Assembly: GCF_003947415.1 (NCBI RefSeq) | Contig: NZ_QHKL01000007.1 | Coordinates: 62,001-126,000, forward strand | Source of the DNA: Amycolatopsis sp. WAC 01376 | Lineage (GTDB): Bacteria > Actinomycetota > Actinomycetes > Mycobacteriales > Pseudonocardiaceae | DNA length: 64,000 nucleotides | Direction: 5' to 3' | Part shown: positions 8,183 to 17,201 of the stretch, in pieces | How positions within the stretch are numbered: the stretch's first letter is position 1 | Layout of the letters: each line of letters opens with the position of its first letter | The notes under the pieces: model-generated | What the model saw: the letters and a program-made list of their open reading frames with translations, nothing else | Told to the model about the DNA's origin: nothing | The model's database searches: none | Position numbers and translations under genes: made by a program

Positions 8183-9112
8183 ATGACGTCCACAGCGGTC
8201 GCGCCCGCACCGGCGCCGCCCCGCCGTGCGGGCACCGCGCGACGAGTCCGTCGCAACTGGCGTGGCTGGCTTTTCGTCGCCCCGTTCATGCTGGTGTTCG
8301 CGCTGACCTTCCTGGCGCCGATCGTGTACGCGTTCGTCCTGAGTCTCTTCCGCGACCAGGCGTTCTTCGGCGGGACGACCTTCGTCGGGGTGGACAACTA
8401 CGCGCAGGTGCTCGCCGACCCGAAGTTCTGGGACTCCTTCCAGCGGGTGCTCGTGTTCCTCGCCGTGCAGGTGCCGATCATGCTGGTGCTCGCGCTGATC
8501 GCGGCACTGGCCATCGACAGTGCCCGCCTGCACGCGTCCGGCTTCTTCCGGGTCGTGATCTTCCTGCCCTACGCCGTGCCCGCCGTGGTCGCCGCGCTGA
8601 TGTGGGGTTTCATCTACGGCGACCACTTCGGACTGGCGGCCGACCTGAACCACCTGCTCGGCCGCGACGTGGTGAAACCGTTGTCGGACAACTGGATGCT
8701 CGCCTCCATCGGCAACGTCGTCACGTGGGAGTTCGTCGGCTACAACATGCTGATCTTCTACTCCGCGCTGAAGGTGATCCCGAAGGAACAGTTCGAGGCC
8801 GCGGCGATCGACGGCGCGGGCGCGTTCCGCACCATCCTGAGCGTGAAGCTGCCCGCGCTGCGCGGGGCGATCGTCATCGCCACGATCTTCTCGATCATCG
8901 GCAGCTTCCAGCTCTTCAACGAGCCGAACATCATGCGCACCCTGGCGCCCAACGTGATCGGCACCTTCTATACACCGAACATGTACGCCTACAACCTTTC
9001 CTTCGGCGCGCAGCAGTACAACTACTCCGCCACCGTCGCGATCGTGATGGGCGTGATCACCGCGATCATCGCCTACGTCGTGCAGCTGCGCGGTTCCCGG
9101 AAGGGGATGTGA
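8183..9112 (+). CDS. Sugar ABC transporter permease (MalF-like)
   Basis: A 309-residue inner-membrane permease of the carbohydrate uptake (CUT1) type. The first helix is at about residues 30-52, and the diagnostic cytoplasmic EAA loop reads EQFEAAAIDGAGAFRTILSV at about residues 203-222. It would form the heterodimeric channel with the next gene and receive sugar from the lipoprotein at 9999. No ATPase is encoded here; CUT1 systems of actinomycetes commonly share the multitasking MsiK ATPase encoded elsewhere. A strong GGAGGG precedes the ATG. It is the first gene of the LacI-controlled operon and its stop overlaps the next start. Confidence 0.9.
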   Translation: MTSTAVAPAPAPPRRAGTARRVRRNWRGWLFVAPFMLVFALTFLAPIVYAFVLSLFRDQAFFGGTTFVGVDNYAQVLADPKFWDSFQRVLVFLAVQVPIMLVLALIAALAIDSARLHASGFFRVVIFLPYAVPAVVAALMWGFIYGDHFGLAADLNHLLGRDVVKPLSDNWMLASIGNVVTWEFVGYNMLIFYSALKVIPKEQFEAAAIDGAGAFRTILSVKLPALRGAIVIATIFSIIGSFQLFNEPNIMRTLAPNVIGTFYTPNMYAYNLSFGAQQYNYSATVAIVMGVITAIIAYVVQLRGSRKGM

Positions 9113-9975
9113 TGGCCACGTTCTCGGTGACGCGGCCCCGGAAGTCACGCGTCCTCACCGCCGTCATGGCGTTGTACCTGATCTACACGCTCGTGCCGCT
9201 GGTGTGGCTGGTGATCAACGCGACCAAGACGCAGTCCGCCCTGTTCACCACCTCGGGACTGTCGTTCGGCGGACCGTTCGCGTTGTTCGAGAACATCGGC
9301 GAGACCTTCACCTACGACAACGGGATCTTCCTGCGCTGGCTGGGGAACACGCTGCTCTACGTCGTGGTCGGCGCCGGGGGAGCGACCATCCTCGCCACCG
9401 CCGCGGGATACGGGCTGGCCAAGTACCGCTTTCCCGGCCGCCGCGCGGTGTTCGCGGTCGTGCTCGGCGCGGTCGCCGTCCCCGGTACGGCACTCGCGGT
9501 GCCGACCTTCCTGATGTTCAGCGAACTCGGTCTCACCAATACGCCGCTGGCGATCATCATCCCGTCGCTCATCAGCCCGTTCGGCCTGTACCTGATCTGG
9601 GTGTACGCCTCCGAAGCGATCCCGGACGAGCTGCTGGAGGCGGCGCGGATCGACGGCGCGGGGGAGATCCGGATCTTCCTCACCGTGACGCTGCGCCAGC
9701 TCGCGCCCGGGATCGTCACCGTGGCGCTGTTCACCGTGGTGTCCACCTGGAACAACTACTTCCTGCCGTTGATCATGCTCAGCGAACCGAAGTGGTATCC
9801 GCTCACCGTCGGGCTCAACCAGTGGAGCGCGCAGGCCTCCGGCGCCGGCGCCCAGCCGGTGTACCACCTGGTGCTGACCGGCTCGCTGCTCACCATCGTC
9901 CCGCTCGTCATCGCCTTCCTGCTCATGCAGCGCTACTGGCAGTCCGGCCTGAGCGCGGGCAGCGTCAAGCAATGA
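9112..9975 (+). CDS. Sugar ABC transporter permease (MalG-like)
   Basis: A 287-residue partner permease. The ATG at 9112 overlaps the preceding TGA by one base, implying translational coupling. Six helices are predictable, beginning at VLTAVMALYLIYTLVPLVWL. The EAA loop is DELLEAARIDGAGEIRIFLT. Together with the upstream gene it should form the membrane channel of an oligosaccharide importer. Its own stop codon overlaps an ATG at 9972, but the better start for the next gene is 27 bases further on. Confidence 0.9.
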   Translation: MATFSVTRPRKSRVLTAVMALYLIYTLVPLVWLVINATKTQSALFTTSGLSFGGPFALFENIGETFTYDNGIFLRWLGNTLLYVVVGAGGATILATAAGYGLAKYRFPGRRAVFAVVLGAVAVPGTALAVPTFLMFSELGLTNTPLAIIIPSLISPFGLYLIWVYASEAIPDELLEAARIDGAGEIRIFLTVTLRQLAPGIVTVALFTVVSTWNNYFLPLIMLSEPKWYPLTVGLNQWSAQASGAGAQPVYHLVLTGSLLTIVPLVIAFLLMQRYWQSGLSAGSVKQ

Positions 9976-9998
9976 ACACCGTCCCGAAAGGACACTCG

Positions 9999-11327
9999 AT
10001 GTCGCGAATCCGTAGACGCGTCAAGGCCGCCGTCGCCGTCACCTTGGCCGCGGCGCTGGCCGTGGGTTGTTCGTCCGGCGCGGACGGCCCGGCCGCCGGG
10101 ACACAGGACTCGGTCGACGCCGCGCTCAAAGCGGGCGGCACGATCACCTACTGGAGCTGGACGCCGTCGGCGAAGGACCAGGTCGCCGCGTTCGAGAAGG
10201 AGTTCCCGAACGTCAAGGTCGACTACGTCAACGCCGGTACCAACAAGGAGCAGTACACCAAGCTGCAGAACGCGATCAAGGCAGGATCCGGGGCACCGGA
10301 CGTCGCCCAGATCGAGTACTACGCGCTGCCGCAGTTCGCGCTGACCGAGTCGCTGGCCAATCTCGATCAGTACGGCTTCGGCGCCTTCGAGAAGGACTAC
10401 GCCCCCTCGACCTGGTCCAGTGTCCGGGTGAATAACGGCCTATACGGCCTGCCGCAGGACTCCGGCCCGATGGCGCTGTTCTACAACAAAGAAGTCTTCG
10501 ACGCCCACGCTATCGCCGTGCCGAAGACCTGGGACGAGTACGTCGCCGCGGCCAAGAAGCTGCACGCGGCCGACCCCGGCAAGTACCTCACTTCCGACAC
10601 CGGCGACCCTGGCTTCGCCACCAGCATGATCTGGCAGGCGGGCGGGAAGCCGTTCACCGCCGACGGCCGGAACGTCAAGGTCGACCTGGCGGACGCGGGC
10701 ACCAAGAAGTGGACCGCCACCTGGAACCAGCTGGTCGAGGGCAAACTGCTCGCCCCGATCAAGGAGTGGTCCGACGACTGGTTCCGTGCGCTCGGCGACG
10801 GCACCATCGCCTCGCTGGTCACCGGCGCCTGGATGCCGGGCAACTTCAAGTCCTCGGTTCCCGGCGGCGCCGGCAAGTGGGCGGTGGCGCCGATGCCGAC
10901 GTACGACGGTCAGCCGGTCACCGCGGAGAACGGCGGCAGCACGCAGTCGGTGCTGAAGCAGAGCGGCAACCTGGCGCTGGCCGCGGCGTTCGTCCGCTGG
11001 CTCAACCACGGCAACGGGGTCAAGCCGTTCATCGCCAGCGGCGGCTTCCCGGCGACCACGGCCGATCTGAACTCACCCGCCTTCCTCGACCAGGCCGATC
11101 CCTACTTCGGCGGGCAGAAGATCAACCAGGTGCTCAACGACGCGTCGAAGAGCGTCGCGAAGGGCTGGACGTATTTGCCGTACCAGACCTACGCCAACAG
11201 CGTCTTCAGTGACACCGTCGGCAAGGCCTACCTCAACGGCACCTCGCTCGACGCCGGACTGAACGCCTGGCAACAGGCGATCGTGGACTACGGCAACCAG
11301 CAGGGCTTCACCGTCAGCGCGGGGTGA
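9999..11327 (+). CDS. Sugar-binding lipoprotein of ABC transporter
   Basis: A 442-residue extracellular solute-binding protein of family 1. The signal peptide carries an arginine-rich n-region (RIRRR), a hydrophobic core and a lipobox ending at Cys24 (LAVGC), so it is anchored outside the membrane. The mature protein begins with an acidic and glycine-rich linker, then the family strand ITYWSWTPSAKDQ. An in-frame ATG at 9972 overlaps the permease stop, but AAAGGA sits 6 bases before ATG 9999, which also gives the better signal peptide. Substrate is inferred from the downstream enzymes: arabino-galacto-oligosaccharides. Confidence 0.9.
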   Translation: MSRIRRRVKAAVAVTLAAALAVGCSSGADGPAAGTQDSVDAALKAGGTITYWSWTPSAKDQVAAFEKEFPNVKVDYVNAGTNKEQYTKLQNAIKAGSGAPDVAQIEYYALPQFALTESLANLDQYGFGAFEKDYAPSTWSSVRVNNGLYGLPQDSGPMALFYNKEVFDAHAIAVPKTWDEYVAAAKKLHAADPGKYLTSDTGDPGFATSMIWQAGGKPFTADGRNVKVDLADAGTKKWTATWNQLVEGKLLAPIKEWSDDWFRALGDGTIASLVTGAWMPGNFKSSVPGGAGKWAVAPMPTYDGQPVTAENGGSTQSVLKQSGNLALAAAFVRWLNHGNGVKPFIASGGFPATTADLNSPAFLDQADPYFGGQKINQVLNDASKSVAKGWTYLPYQTYANSVFSDTVGKAYLNGTSLDAGLNAWQQAIVDYGNQQGFTVSAG

Positions 11328-11330
11328 GGC

Positions 11331-12875
11331 GTGGGCATCCAGATCGAAGCCGACGTTTCCGAGGTGATCGGTGCGGTGCCGCGACGGCTGTTCGGCTCGT
11401 TCGTCGAGCATATGGGCCGTTCCGTCCACACGGGAATCTTCGAGCCGGGACACTCCACTTCGGACGATCGCGGATTCCGAGGCGACGTCCTCGGCCTGGT
11501 CCGTGAACTCGGACCGTCGGTCGTTCGCTATCCCGGTGGGAACTTCGTTTCCGCGTACCGCTGGGAGGACGGCGTCGGGCCGGTGGAACGGCGTCCCGTC
11601 CGGCTGGATCCCGCGTGGCACAGTGTCGAGTCGAACCGCTTCGGCCTGCACGAATTCGCCGCGTGGGCCGAAGCCGCGGACGTCGAGGTGATGTACGCGG
11701 TCAACCTCGGCACCCGCGGTGTCCAGGAGGCCGCCGACGTCCTCGAGTACTGCAACCACCCCGGCGGCACGGAACTGAGCGAACGGCGGCGCGCGAACGG
11801 CGCCGACCGGGCGTTCGGGTTCCGGCTCTGGTGTCTCGGCAACGAGATGGACGGGCCGTGGCAGGTCGGGCACAAGACCGCCGAAGAGTACGGCCGCCTC
11901 GCCGCCGAGACGGCCCGGCTCATGCGGATGATCGACCCGGATGTCGAACTCGTCGTCGCGGGGAGTTCGAGCCGTGAGATGCCGACGTTCGGGCACTGGG
12001 AACGTACCGTCCTGGAGCACACCGCGGCGCTCGTCGACCACCTCTCCCTGCACGCCTACTACCAGGAGCACGACGGCGACGTCGCGAGCTACCTGGCCAG
12101 CGCCGCCGCTCTCGACGGCTTCGTCCGCACCACCGCCGGGATCATCGACGACGTCCTCGCGAAAGCCGGACTGGACAAGAAGATCGGCATCAGCGTCGAC
12201 GAGTGGAACGTCTGGGACCAGCGCCACTGGAACGACGTCGAACAGCACGAACTGGCCGCCGGCGGCTGGCGGGAACACCCCCGGATCATCGAGCAGGACT
12301 ACACCGTCACCGACGCGGTCGTCGTCGGCTCGCTGCTCGGGTCCCTGCTGCGCAACGTCGACCGCGTCACGATGGCCAACCAGGCGCAACTGGTGAACGT
12401 CATCGCGCCGATCCGCACCGAACCCGGCGGTCTGGCGTGGCGGCAGACGACCTTCCACCCGTTCAGCCTGATGTCGTCGCTCGCCAGGGGGAACAGCCTG
12501 CGGCTCACGGTGACGGGCGAGACCGTCCACACAGGACTACACGGCCGGGTGGACGTCGTCGACGCCGCGGCGACCTTCGATGAGAACGGTCGTTGTGCGG
12601 TGTTCCTCACCAACCGGTCGACCGAGTCCGCCACTGAAGTGCGGTTGCGTGTCCGCGGCGTCCGGCTGGCGCTCGACGGGAGCTGGATCGTCACCGTCCC
12701 GGACGGGCACCACCGGCACGTCACGAATTCCGTTCACACAGCACCAGTCCGGCCCGTCCCGTTGCCCGGGGTGACGGCCGAGCACGACCCGGAAGGAACC
12801 ACCATCACCGCCACGCTTCCGCCCCTTTCCTGGACCGCGCTCCGGCTGGCCACGGTGGTGGTCCGCGATGTCTGA
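11331..12875 (+). CDS. Alpha-L-arabinofuranosidase, GH51
   Basis: A 514-residue GH51 enzyme of the usual length: a TIM barrel followed by a C-terminal beta-sandwich. The acid/base glutamate is Glu172 in GNEMDGPWQ and the nucleophile is Glu291 in SVDEWNVW. SFVEHMGR near residue 23 and RYPGGNF near residue 66 are further family signatures. There is no signal peptide, so it acts in the cytosol on imported arabino-oligosaccharides, releasing L-arabinose. The GTG start at 11331 sits three bases after the lipoprotein stop. It overlaps the GH35 gene by 8 bases, indicating a tightly coupled operon. Confidence 0.93.
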   Translation: MGIQIEADVSEVIGAVPRRLFGSFVEHMGRSVHTGIFEPGHSTSDDRGFRGDVLGLVRELGPSVVRYPGGNFVSAYRWEDGVGPVERRPVRLDPAWHSVESNRFGLHEFAAWAEAADVEVMYAVNLGTRGVQEAADVLEYCNHPGGTELSERRRANGADRAFGFRLWCLGNEMDGPWQVGHKTAEEYGRLAAETARLMRMIDPDVELVVAGSSSREMPTFGHWERTVLEHTAALVDHLSLHAYYQEHDGDVASYLASAAALDGFVRTTAGIIDDVLAKAGLDKKIGISVDEWNVWDQRHWNDVEQHELAAGGWREHPRIIEQDYTVTDAVVVGSLLGSLLRNVDRVTMANQAQLVNVIAPIRTEPGGLAWRQTTFHPFSLMSSLARGNSLRLTVTGETVHTGLHGRVDVVDAAATFDENGRCAVFLTNRSTESATEVRLRVRGVRLALDGSWIVTVPDGHHRHVTNSVHTAPVRPVPLPGVTAEHDPEGTTITATLPPLSWTALRLATVVVRDV

Positions 12876-14631
12876 GTTCGGCATCGGGGAGACCGACTTC
12901 CTGCTCGACGGTAAGCCGTTCCAGATCATTTCCGGGGCACTGCACTACTTCCGCGTGCACCCGGACCTGTGGGCCGACCGCATCGACAAGGCCCGCCGGA
13001 TGGGCCTCAACACCATCGAGACCTACGTCGCCTGGAACGCGCACTCGCCGGAACAGGGCGAGTTCGACGTCTCCGGCGGCCTCGACCTCGACCGGTTCCT
13101 CCGGCTGATCGCCGAGGCCGGGATGTACGCCATCGTCCGGCCGGGGCCGTACATCTGCGCGGAGTGGGACAACGGCGGCCTGCCGACCTGGCTGCTGCGC
13201 GACACCGAACTCCGGGTCCGTGAGTTCGAACCGCGCTATCTCGCCGCCGTCCGCGGCTATCTGGACGACGTGTTCCGCGTCGTCGCGCCGCATCAGATCG
13301 ATCGCGGCGGGCCCGTCCTGCTCGTCCAGGTCGAGAACGAGTACGGCGCTTTCGGCGGCGACAAGCGTTATCTGGCCGCGCTGACCCACTACACCCGCGC
13401 CGCCGGCATCACCGTTCCCCTGACCACGGTGGACCAGCCCACCCACGAGATGCTGGCGAACGGCGGTCTCGACGGGGTGCTCCACCGGACGGCGTCGTTC
13501 GGTTCCCAGAGCACCGCGCGGCTGAAGACCCTGCGCGAGCACCAGCCGACCGGTCCCTTGATGTGCAGTGAGTTCTGGAACGGCTGGTTCGACCACTGGG
13601 GCGCGCACCACCACACCACGACGGTCGCCGAGTCCGCGGCGGATCTCGACGCGCTGCTCGCGGCGGGCGCCTCGGTCAACCTGTACATGTTCCACGGCGG
13701 CACCAACTTCGGGCTCACCAACGGTGCCAACGACAAGGGCGTCTACCAGCCGCTCGTCACCTCCTACGACTACGACGCGCCGCTCGACGAAGCGGGCGAC
13801 CCGACACCGAAGTACCACGCGTTCCGCGAGGTGATCGCGCGCTACCACAAGGTTCCGGACGCCGTTCCGCCCGAGGCCCGGCCGGCGCCGACGCCGGTCG
13901 GGGCGCTGCGGGACCCCGCTTGGCTGCTCGATTCGCCGCGTCGCTGGGGAACCGCGCAGGTGCACGAGAGCCTGCCCACCTTCGACGAACTGACCCCGAC
14001 CCCGCGTCTGGCGTTCCTCCGGACGACCATCGACTCCGAAGGGCCGAGTGTCCTGACCTTCGGCGAGGTGCGCGACGGGGCGACGGTGTTCTTCGACGGT
14101 GACCGTGTCGGCACCCTGCTTCGCGAGCACCGCGACCGCGCGATCCGCTTGCCCCGTGCACGCGGCGAACTCCTGGTGCTGGTGGAAGACCAGGGGAGGG
14201 TCAACTACGGGGAGCGGATCGGCGAGGCCAAGGGGATCGTCGGCGGTGCGCGCCTGCACGGTGAACCGCTGACCGGCTGGGAGGTCATCCCGATCGACGT
14301 CGCCGCGTTGCCGGATCTCCTTCCGGAGGACTCCGCGGACGAGAGCCCGGCGGGACCGTTGTCCGGTCCGGTGCTGGTCCGGGGCGGCTTCGAACTCGAC
14401 GAACCCGCGGACCTCTTCCTCGACACGGCGCACTGGGGCAAGGGCCTGGTCTGGATCAACGGCTTCCTGCTCGGCCGGTACTGGCGCCGTGGTCCACAAA
14501 GGACGTTGTACGTGCCGCGGCCGGTGGTCCGGCCCGGGACCAACGATCTCGTGGTGCTGGAGCTGGACACGATGCTCGAAACCGAGGTGCGGTTCGTGCC
14601 CCGGCCGCTCCTGGGGCACACCGAAGCCTGA
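12868..14631 (+). CDS. Beta-galactosidase, GH35
   Basis: A 587-residue GH35 enzyme. Family signatures include SGALHYFRVHPDLWADRI near the N terminus, and RPGPYICAEWDNGGLPTWL. The acid/base is Glu158 in ENEYGAFG and the nucleophile is Glu235 in CSEFWNGWFDHWG. C-terminal jelly-roll domains end near WINGFLLGRYW. There is no signal peptide, so it should hydrolyse imported beta-galacto-oligosaccharides in the cytosol. Short bacterial GH35 enzymes of this length often prefer beta-1,3- or beta-1,6-galactosyl links, which fits arabinogalactan side chains. It overlaps the GH51 gene by 8 bases. Confidence 0.93.
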   Translation: MSEFGIGETDFLLDGKPFQIISGALHYFRVHPDLWADRIDKARRMGLNTIETYVAWNAHSPEQGEFDVSGGLDLDRFLRLIAEAGMYAIVRPGPYICAEWDNGGLPTWLLRDTELRVREFEPRYLAAVRGYLDDVFRVVAPHQIDRGGPVLLVQVENEYGAFGGDKRYLAALTHYTRAAGITVPLTTVDQPTHEMLANGGLDGVLHRTASFGSQSTARLKTLREHQPTGPLMCSEFWNGWFDHWGAHHHTTTVAESAADLDALLAAGASVNLYMFHGGTNFGLTNGANDKGVYQPLVTSYDYDAPLDEAGDPTPKYHAFREVIARYHKVPDAVPPEARPAPTPVGALRDPAWLLDSPRRWGTAQVHESLPTFDELTPTPRLAFLRTTIDSEGPSVLTFGEVRDGATVFFDGDRVGTLLREHRDRAIRLPRARGELLVLVEDQGRVNYGERIGEAKGIVGGARLHGEPLTGWEVIPIDVAALPDLLPEDSADESPAGPLSGPVLVRGGFELDEPADLFLDTAHWGKGLVWINGFLLGRYWRRGPQRTLYVPRPVVRPGTNDLVVLELDTMLETEVRFVPRPLLGHTEA

Positions 14632-14666
14632 TCGGCAAACGGATCCGAACGAAGGGCAGTTCACCG

Positions 14667-16664
14667 ATGAGCCGCAGAACCACGTTCCGCCGTCTGTTCA
14701 CCGTCCTCTGTGTACCGTTGACCGCGGCCGGGCTCACCGTCGCGACGGCCTCGGCGGCCGACGCGGTGACCGTCCGGCCCGATCCCACCTACCGCCATCA
14801 GGCCTTCGAGGGCTGGGGCGCCAGCCTCGCGTGGATGGCCGAGGCCACCGGGCGCTATCCGGATCCGATCCGCACGAAACTGGCCGACATGGTGTTCGGC
14901 GAGGACGGGCTGAACTTCACCATCGCCCGGTTCAACATCGGCGGCGGCAACGCGCCGGACGTCCCGCCGTATCTGCGTCCGGGCGGCGCCATCCCCGGCT
15001 GGTGGAAGGCGCCCGCGGGGACAACCCGCGCGGACAAGGACTGGTGGACCCCGGGCGATCCCGCGGAGTTCGATCCCGCCGCCGACCCGAGCCAACGCTG
15101 GTGGGTGGACCGGATCAAGAACCGGGTCACGCGCTGGGAGGCGTTCAGCAACTCGCCGCCGTACTTCCACACGGTGTCGGGGTACGTCTCCGGCGGGTTC
15201 AACGCCACCGACGAGCAGCTGCGGACCGAGAAGACGGGCGACTTCACCGCCTACTTGACGAAGGTCGCCAAGACCCTCGAACGCGCGCACGGCATCAAGT
15301 TCGCGTCGGTCAACCCGCTGAACGAGCCCAACACGAACTACTGGAAGACCACCTTGGGGCCGGACGGGAATCCGACCGGCGGCAGGCAGGAAGGCGCGCA
15401 CATCGGGCCGTCGGTCCAGTCGCGGCTGATCCCCGAGATGGCGAAGGCGTTGGCCGCGACCGGTTCACGGGCGATCGTCTCCGCTCCCGACGAGACCAAT
15501 CCGGACATCTTCGCCGCGGACTGGAACGGCTGGTCGCCCGAAGCACGCGCGGCCGCCGGACGGCTCAACGTGCACACCTACGGCACCGGGAACCGGCCGA
15601 TCCCGCGGGATCTGGCCAAAGGCGCGGCGAAACCGCTGTGGATGAGCGAGGTCGGCGGGAGCTGGAAGGACGGGCAGGACTTCACGAGTATGGATCCGGG
15701 CCTCGGTCTCGCCCGGCAGATCACCGGCGACCTGCGTGAACTGGAGCCGAGCGCGTGGATCGGCTGGCAGCCGATCGAGGACTACAACGCGATGAAGCCG
15801 GGCGGCGAGCGGCCGGAGGGGATGAACTGGGGTGAAATCCAGATCCCGTTCGACTGTCCGGCGGACGCGACCTTGGCGAACTGTCCGATCAGGACGAACA
15901 CGAAGTACCACACGATGCGGAACTTCACCCATTTCATCAAGCCGGGTGACCGCGTGATCGGGGTGAACGACCCGTCCAGCACCGTCGCCATGCGCGGCGA
16001 GAACCTGGCGACGGTGGTCCATGTCAACGCGGGGGACACCGAGCGGGACGTCACCCTGGACCTGTCCGGCTTCGCCCGGATCCAGCCCGGTGCGAAGGTG
16101 ACCCCGGTGGTGACCGACGTCGGTGGCGCGCTCCGGAAGGGCGAAGCGGTGAAGGTGTCAGGCCAGAAGGCGACCTTGCGGGTGCCTGCCCGGTCGGTGA
16201 CCAGTTTCGTCGTCGACGGTGTCGGTTCGGTCGCCTCCGGGACCGGCCTCGGCTCCGGCAAGGCGTTCTCGTTCACCGGCGTGCAGAGCGGGAAGTCGCT
16301 GAGCGCCGAGAACGGTTCGCTCGTGCAGCGCACGACGGACGTCTCCGCCGCAGCCCAGCGTTGGACACTGGCCGATCGCACCGGCCGGTACGGCAACCGG
16401 GATCAGTTCACGATCTCGAACGCCGGGACCGGCCAGGTGCTCAGTACGGCCGGTGGCGCGGTGACCCTGGTTCCGGCAGGCACGGACGGACCGGCTTCGC
16501 GCTGGACGTTGTCGAGCACCGGTGACGGGACCTGGGCGTTCGTCAACGTCGCGACGGGCAGCCTGCTCGACGTGACCGGCGAATCCCGTGAGGACGGTGC
16601 GCGGATCGGGACCTACCAGCCCACCAACGGCCCGAACCAGCGGTGGCAGGCTGTGGCGCGTTAG
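14667..16664 (+). CDS. Secreted GH30-like endo-beta-1,6-galactanase with ricin-type lectin domain
   Basis: A 665-residue exported enzyme. The signal peptide is residues 1-31 with a cleavage site near ASAADA. The catalytic barrel begins with the GH30-typical QAFEGWGASLAWMAE. The acid/base is probably Glu220 in NPLNEPN and the nucleophile Glu328 in LWMSEVGGSW. A beta-sandwich follows, then a CBM13/ricin-B lectin from about residue 525 to the end (QSGKSLSAENGS, and PNQRWQ at the terminus). The sequence looks closest to subfamily-5-type endo-beta-1,6-galactanases, which attack arabinogalactan side chains. It is the only secreted hydrolase of the operon and would release what the transporter imports. 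Other GH30 activities are not excluded. Confidence 0.82.
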   Translation: MSRRTTFRRLFTVLCVPLTAAGLTVATASAADAVTVRPDPTYRHQAFEGWGASLAWMAEATGRYPDPIRTKLADMVFGEDGLNFTIARFNIGGGNAPDVPPYLRPGGAIPGWWKAPAGTTRADKDWWTPGDPAEFDPAADPSQRWWVDRIKNRVTRWEAFSNSPPYFHTVSGYVSGGFNATDEQLRTEKTGDFTAYLTKVAKTLERAHGIKFASVNPLNEPNTNYWKTTLGPDGNPTGGRQEGAHIGPSVQSRLIPEMAKALAATGSRAIVSAPDETNPDIFAADWNGWSPEARAAAGRLNVHTYGTGNRPIPRDLAKGAAKPLWMSEVGGSWKDGQDFTSMDPGLGLARQITGDLRELEPSAWIGWQPIEDYNAMKPGGERPEGMNWGEIQIPFDCPADATLANCPIRTNTKYHTMRNFTHFIKPGDRVIGVNDPSSTVAMRGENLATVVHVNAGDTERDVTLDLSGFARIQPGAKVTPVVTDVGGALRKGEAVKVSGQKATLRVPARSVTSFVVDGVGSVASGTGLGSGKAFSFTGVQSGKSLSAENGSLVQRTTDVSAAAQRWTLADRTGRYGNRDQFTISNAGTGQVLSTAGGAVTLVPAGTDGPASRWTLSSTGDGTWAFVNVATGSLLDVTGESREDGARIGTYQPTNGPNQRWQAVAR

Positions 16665-16666
16665 AA

Positions 16667-17076
16667 GCTCGTGAGTGGCGATTCGGATTACTGAGCGGTA
16701 AGGAAAATGTGGCGTAGCTCAGGCTCCGGTGAAGGTTCTTCGATGGTTTCAGGGTAGGCACGAGGTATTCGGGGCGTGGCTCTGGGAGCCGGTCGCGCTT
16801 TGAGTGTCCATAAGGGACACTGTCGAGTGGTGAATATCTGGTTCATGCCTGCATGCGCGGTTTTGCGCGGGGGTCGTGAGTGGTAATGAGCGTTAGAACG
16901 CTCATTACCACTCACGACCCCCCGCGCAAAGTGCCCATAACGGACACCGTTGTCTACCTGGCGTCCCTTGTGGACGGTCAAGAGCGCGCTAGGTCCTGGC
17001 GATCCCGCTCCGCCGCCGACTCGATCATGCCACCTTTGCCTTACCTCTCAATAGAACCCGAATCGCCAGTCGTGAC
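16667..17076. repeat. Repeat element copy A (about 410 bp) with long central hairpin
   Basis: This fills most of the 537-base gap between two convergent genes and contains no credible coding frame. It is bounded by imperfect inverted ends: GTGAGTGGCGATTCGG at 16671-16686, and its near-complement CCGAATCGCCAGTCGTGAC at 17058-17076. Inside are TTGAGTGTCCAT (from 16800), the hairpin at 16869-16922, CCCATAACGGACACC (from about 16933) and a CGTCCCTTGTGGACG hairpin motif (from about 16961). The same blocks, in the same order but inverted orientation, occur at 29541-29976. The mechanism of spread is unknown and no transposase is present. Confidence 0.75.
16869..16922. repeat. Perfect 26-bp hairpin inside repeat copy A
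   Basis: Two 26-base arms starting GGGGGTCGTGAGTGGTAA are perfectly complementary around a two-base AG loop. Outer TTTGCGC/GCGCAAA segments can extend the stem across a one-base bulge. The four bases TGAG in the arm are replaced by GTGT in the copy at 29691, with the matching change on the other arm. Confidence 0.9.
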
Positions 17077-17113
17077 CACCTGGACCGAACGGCTCCCGGC
17101 CGTCCCGAGTACT

Positions 17114-17158
17114 TGAAGGCCCCCTTCCTTGCGCCAGGCGCAAGGAAGGGGGCCTTCA
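17114..17158. terminator. Bidirectional terminator-like hairpin
   Basis: Perfect 22-bp stem with a single-base loop. The left arm begins TGAAGGCCCCCTTCC and the right arm mirrors it. It lies between the convergent GH30 and GH6 genes. A decayed hairpin of the same wording is split apart near 29.5-30.0 kb. Confidence 0.65.
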
Positions 17159-17201
17159 TGGAACTGGACGCACCGCGGCCGTGAGCCGGCGGTACCGCTA
17201 C

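Noticed and set aside
9204..9998. An N-terminal extension of the first sugar-binding lipoprotein into the permease gene
   Set aside because: The extension would destroy the signal peptide and is Arg/Gly-rich noise. The ribosome site before 9999 and the lipobox at Cys24 fix the start.
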